A DNA stretch of 34,120 nucleotides, taken from assembly GCA_017934525.1 (NCBI GenBank), contig JAGBJJ010000021.1, positions 1-34,120 of the forward strand, read 5' to 3'. Of this stretch, positions 31,972-34,120 are shown piece after piece. The position numbers were made by a program, and so were the translations under genes. Below the pieces are notes generated by a model that had not been told where the DNA came from, made no database searches, and worked only from the letters and a program-made list of their open reading frames with translations. The DNA is from Prevotella sp. (lineage in GTDB: Bacteria > Bacteroidota > Bacteroidia > Bacteroidales > Bacteroidaceae). Numbering within the stretch: position 1 is the stretch's first letter; each line of letters starts with the position of its first letter.

Positions 31972-32682
31972 ATGAAGACTGACAAAAAACAGAATCAGTA
32001 CCGCGTAAACGAACAAATTCGCGTGCGTGAAGTCCGCATAGTAGGCGAAAGCGGATCGACAGTGATGCCTACCAGACAAGCACTTGACATGGCTCGCCAG
32101 CAGGGTGTAGACCTTGTTGAGATTTCGCCTAATGCTAACCCGCCTGTGTGTCGTCTCATCGACTATTCAAAGTTCCTCTACCAGCAGAAAAAACGGGCCA
32201 AGGAGATGAAGGCCAAGCAGGTGAAGGTGGAGGTGAAGGAGATACGCTTCGGACCGCAGACCGACGAGCACGACTATCAGTTCAAGCTGAAGCATGCCAA
32301 GGAGTTTCTTGAAGAAGGCAACAAGGTGCGTGCCTATGTGTTTTTTCGTGGTCGAAGTATCCTCTTCAAGGAACAGGGCGAGGTGTTGCTGCTGCGCTTT
32401 GCCAACGACCTCGAGGATTGTGGCAAGGTAGAGTCGATGCCCTCGCTCGAAGGAAAGAAGATGTTCCTTTACCTGGCTCCCAAGAAGGCAGGCGTGGCCA
32501 AGAAGAGCCAGCAGGCTCGCGACCGCGAGGCTGAGGCCAAGGAAGCTAAGGAGGCAGCCCGCCAGCAGAAGGCTGAGCAAGAAATGAATGCCGATGCTCC
32601 CGCCAACGGCGGTTTGTTTGCCAATGCGAAGATCAGTGCCGATGCACTGAAGAAGCTCACTGAGGCAGAAGACAATGCCTGA
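31972..32682 (+). CDS. infC: Translation initiation factor IF-3
   Basis: 236 residues with an ordinary ATG, unlike the AUU start of enteric infC. The N-domain holds the family signature [20 protein letters not shown] and [20 protein letters not shown]. The C-domain (about 95-175) has [40 protein letters not shown] and RGRS. It then adds a charged, helical C-terminal extension of ~60 residues ([20 protein letters not shown], ending TEAEDNA) that E. coli IF-3 (180) lacks. IF-3 checks start-codon pairing on the 30S subunit and prevents early 50S joining. It heads the transcript for L35 and L20. Confidence 0.96.
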   Translation: MKTDKKQNQYRVNEQIRVREVRIVGESGSTVMPTRQALDMARQQGVDLVEISPNANPPVCRLIDYSKFLYQQKKRAKEMKAKQVKVEVKEIRFGPQTDEHDYQFKLKHAKEFLEEGNKVRAYVFFRGRSILFKEQGEVLLLRFANDLEDCGKVESMPSLEGKKMFLYLAPKKAGVAKKSQQARDREAEAKEAKEAARQQKAEQEMNADAPANGGLFANAKISADALKKLTEAEDNA

Positions 32683-32715
32683 GGCCTGCACTGAGCTCCA
32701 TACACAGAAGATAAA

Positions 32716-32747
32716 GATGCGCTGCGCCCGGTATATGCGTTGCCATC
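32716..32747 (+). promoter_or_regulatory. Imperfect hairpin between infC and rpmI, candidate ribosomal-protein autoregulation site
   Basis: GATG (32716-32719) / CATC (32744-32747), bulged C, GC/GC (32721-32722 with 32742-32743), a T-T mismatch, then GCGC (32724-32727) / GCGT (32737-32740), 9-nt loop. It ends 33 nt before the rpmI ATG. In E. coli, L20 represses rpmI through RNA at this place in the operon; here this is inference from position and fold. Confidence 0.35.
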
Positions 32748-32780
32748 GCTTAATAATAACAACTAAAAAATAACAAAACA

Positions 32781-32978
32781 ATGCCAAAAGTAAAGACAAA
32801 TTCCGGCGCCAAGAAGAGATTCTCGTTCACCGGTACAGGTAAGGTTAAGAGACACCATGCTTACCACAGCCACATTCTGACCAAGAAGACCAAGAAGCAG
32901 AAGCGCAACCTGGTCCACACGGCCATCGTAGACAAGAGCAACATGAAGCAGGTACGCGACCTGTTGTGTCTCCGCTAA
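32781..32978 (+). CDS. rpmI: 50S ribosomal protein L35
   Basis: 65 residues, normal size. The highly basic family sequence starts [20 protein letters not shown], then [20 protein letters not shown]. It is a component of the large subunit, assembled late. It lies 98 nt after infC, with a hairpin in the gap, and 36 nt before rplT. Confidence 0.97.
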   Translation: MPKVKTNSGAKKRFSFTGTGKVKRHHAYHSHILTKKTKKQKRNLVHTAIVDKSNMKQVRDLLCLR

Positions 32979-33014
32979 TTAAACCTATTGTCGAACATTT
33001 AAAGAAAGAAAATT

Positions 33015-33359
33015 ATGCCAAGATCAGTAAATCACGTTGCTTCAAGAGCAAAACGTAAGAGAATCCTTAAGCTCACCCGCGGCTATTTTGGAGCCCGCAA
33101 GAATGTTTGGACAGTAGCTAAGAACACCTGGGAGAAGGGTCTGACCTACGCTTATCGCGACCGTCGTAACAAGAAGCGCAATTTCCGTGCACTGTGGATT
33201 CAGCGTATCAATGCCGCTGCCCGCATGGAAGGCATGAGCTATTCGCAGCTCATGGGTGCCCTGCACAAGGCTGGTATCGAGATCAACCGCAAGGTGCTCG
33301 CCGACCTGGCCCTCAACAACCCCGAAGCCTTCAAGGCCATCGTTGCCAAGGTTAAGTAA
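33015..33359 (+). CDS. rplT: 50S ribosomal protein L20
   Basis: 114 residues. Signature [20 protein letters not shown], then [40 protein letters not shown] and [20 protein letters not shown]. It is an early-assembly protein of the large subunit, and in other bacteria L20 binds its own mRNA to repress rpmI-rplT. The transcript ends at the hairpin 33389-33417. Confidence 0.97.
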   Translation: MPRSVNHVASRAKRKRILKLTRGYFGARKNVWTVAKNTWEKGLTYAYRDRRNKKRNFRALWIQRINAAARMEGMSYSQLMGALHKAGIEINRKVLADLALNNPEAFKAIVAKVK

Positions 33360-33388
33360 CAACAGGAATAAATTCTTGAAAATCCGAG

Positions 33389-33423
33389 GGAGTCACATCT
33401 GAAAAAGATGCGGCTCCTTTTTC
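33389..33423 (+). terminator. Intrinsic terminator of infC-rpmI-rplT
   Basis: GGAG (33389-33392) / CTCC (33414-33417), a U-G and a C-G pair, one mismatch, then CATCT (33396-33400) / AGATG (33406-33410) with loop GAAAA, followed by a T-run. Confidence 0.8.
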
Positions 33424-33459
33424 TTTTGCCAAAGATTCACGCGTCTCGTTTTTTTTTGT

Positions 33460-33467
33460 TATCTTTG
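33460..33467 (+). promoter_or_regulatory. Bacteroidota -7 box for ettA
   Basis: TATCTTTG at 33460-33467, 41 nt before the ATG at 33509, after a T-tract (33450-33457). No well-spaced -33 TTTG is visible. Confidence 0.7.
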
Positions 33468-33508
33468 CACCAAAAACACGAAATCATCTTTAAAAAACAT
33501 ATTTTCTT

Positions 33509-34120
33509 ATGGCAACAGTAGACGACAAGAAAGTAATTTTCTCGATGGTCGGAGTGAGCAAGACCATACAGCAGAACCAGAAACAGGTGCTCAAGAATAT
33601 TTATCTTAGCTTCTTCTACGGGGCAAAGATTGGCATCATCGGACTCAATGGTGCCGGTAAGTCGACGCTCATGAAAATCATCGCCGGCCTCGACCAGCAG
33701 TATCAGGGACAGGTGGTGTGGAGTCCTGGCTATACCGTGGGCTATCTGCCCCAGGACCCGCCCCTGAACGAGGAGAAAACGGTGAAGCAGAACGTCATGG
33801 AGGGTGTGCAGCATGTGTATGATGCGCTGGCTGAATATGACGATATCAACGTGAAGTTCGGCATGCCGGAGTACTATGAGGACCCCGACAAGATGGACAA
33901 GCTGATGAGCCGTCAGGCTGAGCTGCAAGACATCATCGATGCCACCGATGCCTGGAATATGGACTCGAAGCTGGAACGCGCCATGGACGCGCTGCGCTGT
34001 CCGCCCGGCGACTGGCCCGTGACGTACCTCTCGGGTGGTGAGCGCCGCCGCGTGGCCCTCTGCCGCCTGCTGCTGCAGAAGCCCGACGTGCTGCTGCTCG
34101 ACGACCCCACCAACCACCTC
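33509..34120 (+). CDS. ettA: Energy-dependent translational throttle protein EttA (ABC-F), 5' part only
   Basis: 204 codons from ATG 33509 to the window edge, where the frame is still open. The first ATP-binding cassette is complete up to Walker B: Walker A GLNGAGKST (45-53), the EttA-type region GYLPQDPPLNEEKTVKQNVM, the signature LSGGERRRVALCRLLL (174-189) and Walker B VLLLDDPTNHL (194-204). EttA binds the ribosomal E site and gates the first peptide bond according to ATP level. The Walker B sequence has Asp199 where ABC-F proteins normally have the catalytic Glu (DEPTNHL). The missing part includes the arm end, linker and second cassette. Confidence 0.92.
   Translation, partial: MATVDDKKVIFSMVGVSKTIQQNQKQVLKNIYLSFFYGAKIGIIGLNGAGKSTLMKIIAGLDQQYQGQVVWSPGYTVGYLPQDPPLNEEKTVKQNVMEGVQHVYDALAEYDDINVKFGMPEYYEDPDKMDKLMSRQAELQDIIDATDAWNMDSKLERAMDALRCPPGDWPVTYLSGGERRRVALCRLLLQKPDVLLLDDPTNHL

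Noticed and set aside
1..34120. Search for CRISPR arrays, insertion sequences, integrases, toxin-antitoxin pairs and defence genes
   Set aside because: No spaced repeat array, transposase, terminal inverted repeats or defence-related domains were seen; the phage-holin-family gene at 23979 stands in a chromosomal stress-type cluster, not a prophage.

Overview
The window reads as chromosomal core-genome DNA from a member of the Bacteroidota, most likely order Bacteroidales and close to Prevotella. Four things point there. The promoters carry the Bacteroidota -7 box TAnnTTTG (TACCTTTG, TATCTTTG, TAACTTTG) rather than a sigma70 -10. Shine-Dalgarno sequences are mostly absent and starts are A-rich. 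The gene set is typical of the order: DUF5606, a long NusB, a BACON lipoprotein, DUF4348, an LptD-like protein and an OadA that begins with an RDMWQS motif. The gene orders nusB-yajC-ybbR-coaE and thrS-infC-rpmI-rplT are also present. Genus-level assignment is inference.

Layout. 1-592: 3' end of an outer-membrane beta-barrel (TonB-receptor-like) gene. 700-4084 (minus): operon nusB-yajC-ybbR-coaE-DUF5606, ended by a long palindromic terminator. 4292-8654 (plus): rplY, pth, an S4-domain RNA-binding protein, a BACON lipoprotein, a Ca2+/Na+ antiporter and queF. A compact hairpin/pseudoknot just before queF matches the preQ1-I riboswitch. 8711-9508 (minus): a CxxC lipoprotein. 9690-15170 (plus): an OadA-like carboxyltransferase, an HD-domain protein and an LptD-like outer-membrane protein. 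15216-20409: a 50-residue protein (minus), an AlkZ-related protein (plus), a CPA2 antiporter and pepT (minus), and two tRNAs, Arg(CCG) and Val(CAC) (minus). 20606-23307 (plus): DUF4348 lipoprotein, murB and a PhnP-like metallo-hydrolase. 23308-23723: a gene-free stretch with terminators and a candidate small RNA that has its own promoter. 23724-24579 (minus): ytxH/holin-like/small-protein membrane cluster. 24812-29666 (plus): SPOR lipoprotein, ruvX, def, a TPR protein and an EcsC-TerB protein. 29808-34120 (plus): thrS, infC, rpmI, rplT and the 5' part of ettA.

The genes are mostly housekeeping: translation (rplY, pth, def, thrS, infC, rpmI, rplT, ettA, two tRNAs, queF for queuosine), envelope building (LptD-like, YajC, YbbR, MurB, SPOR) and ion or peptide handling. 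I see no insertion sequence, integrase, CRISPR array, toxin-antitoxin pair or other sign of recent transfer. The points most worth a second look are regulatory RNAs (the preQ1-I candidate, the 23.5 kb small RNA, a structured leader before the AlkZ-related gene, a hairpin between infC and rpmI) and two altered functional motifs: no biotin-lysine motif in the OadA-like protein, and Asp in place of the Walker B Glu in EttA.
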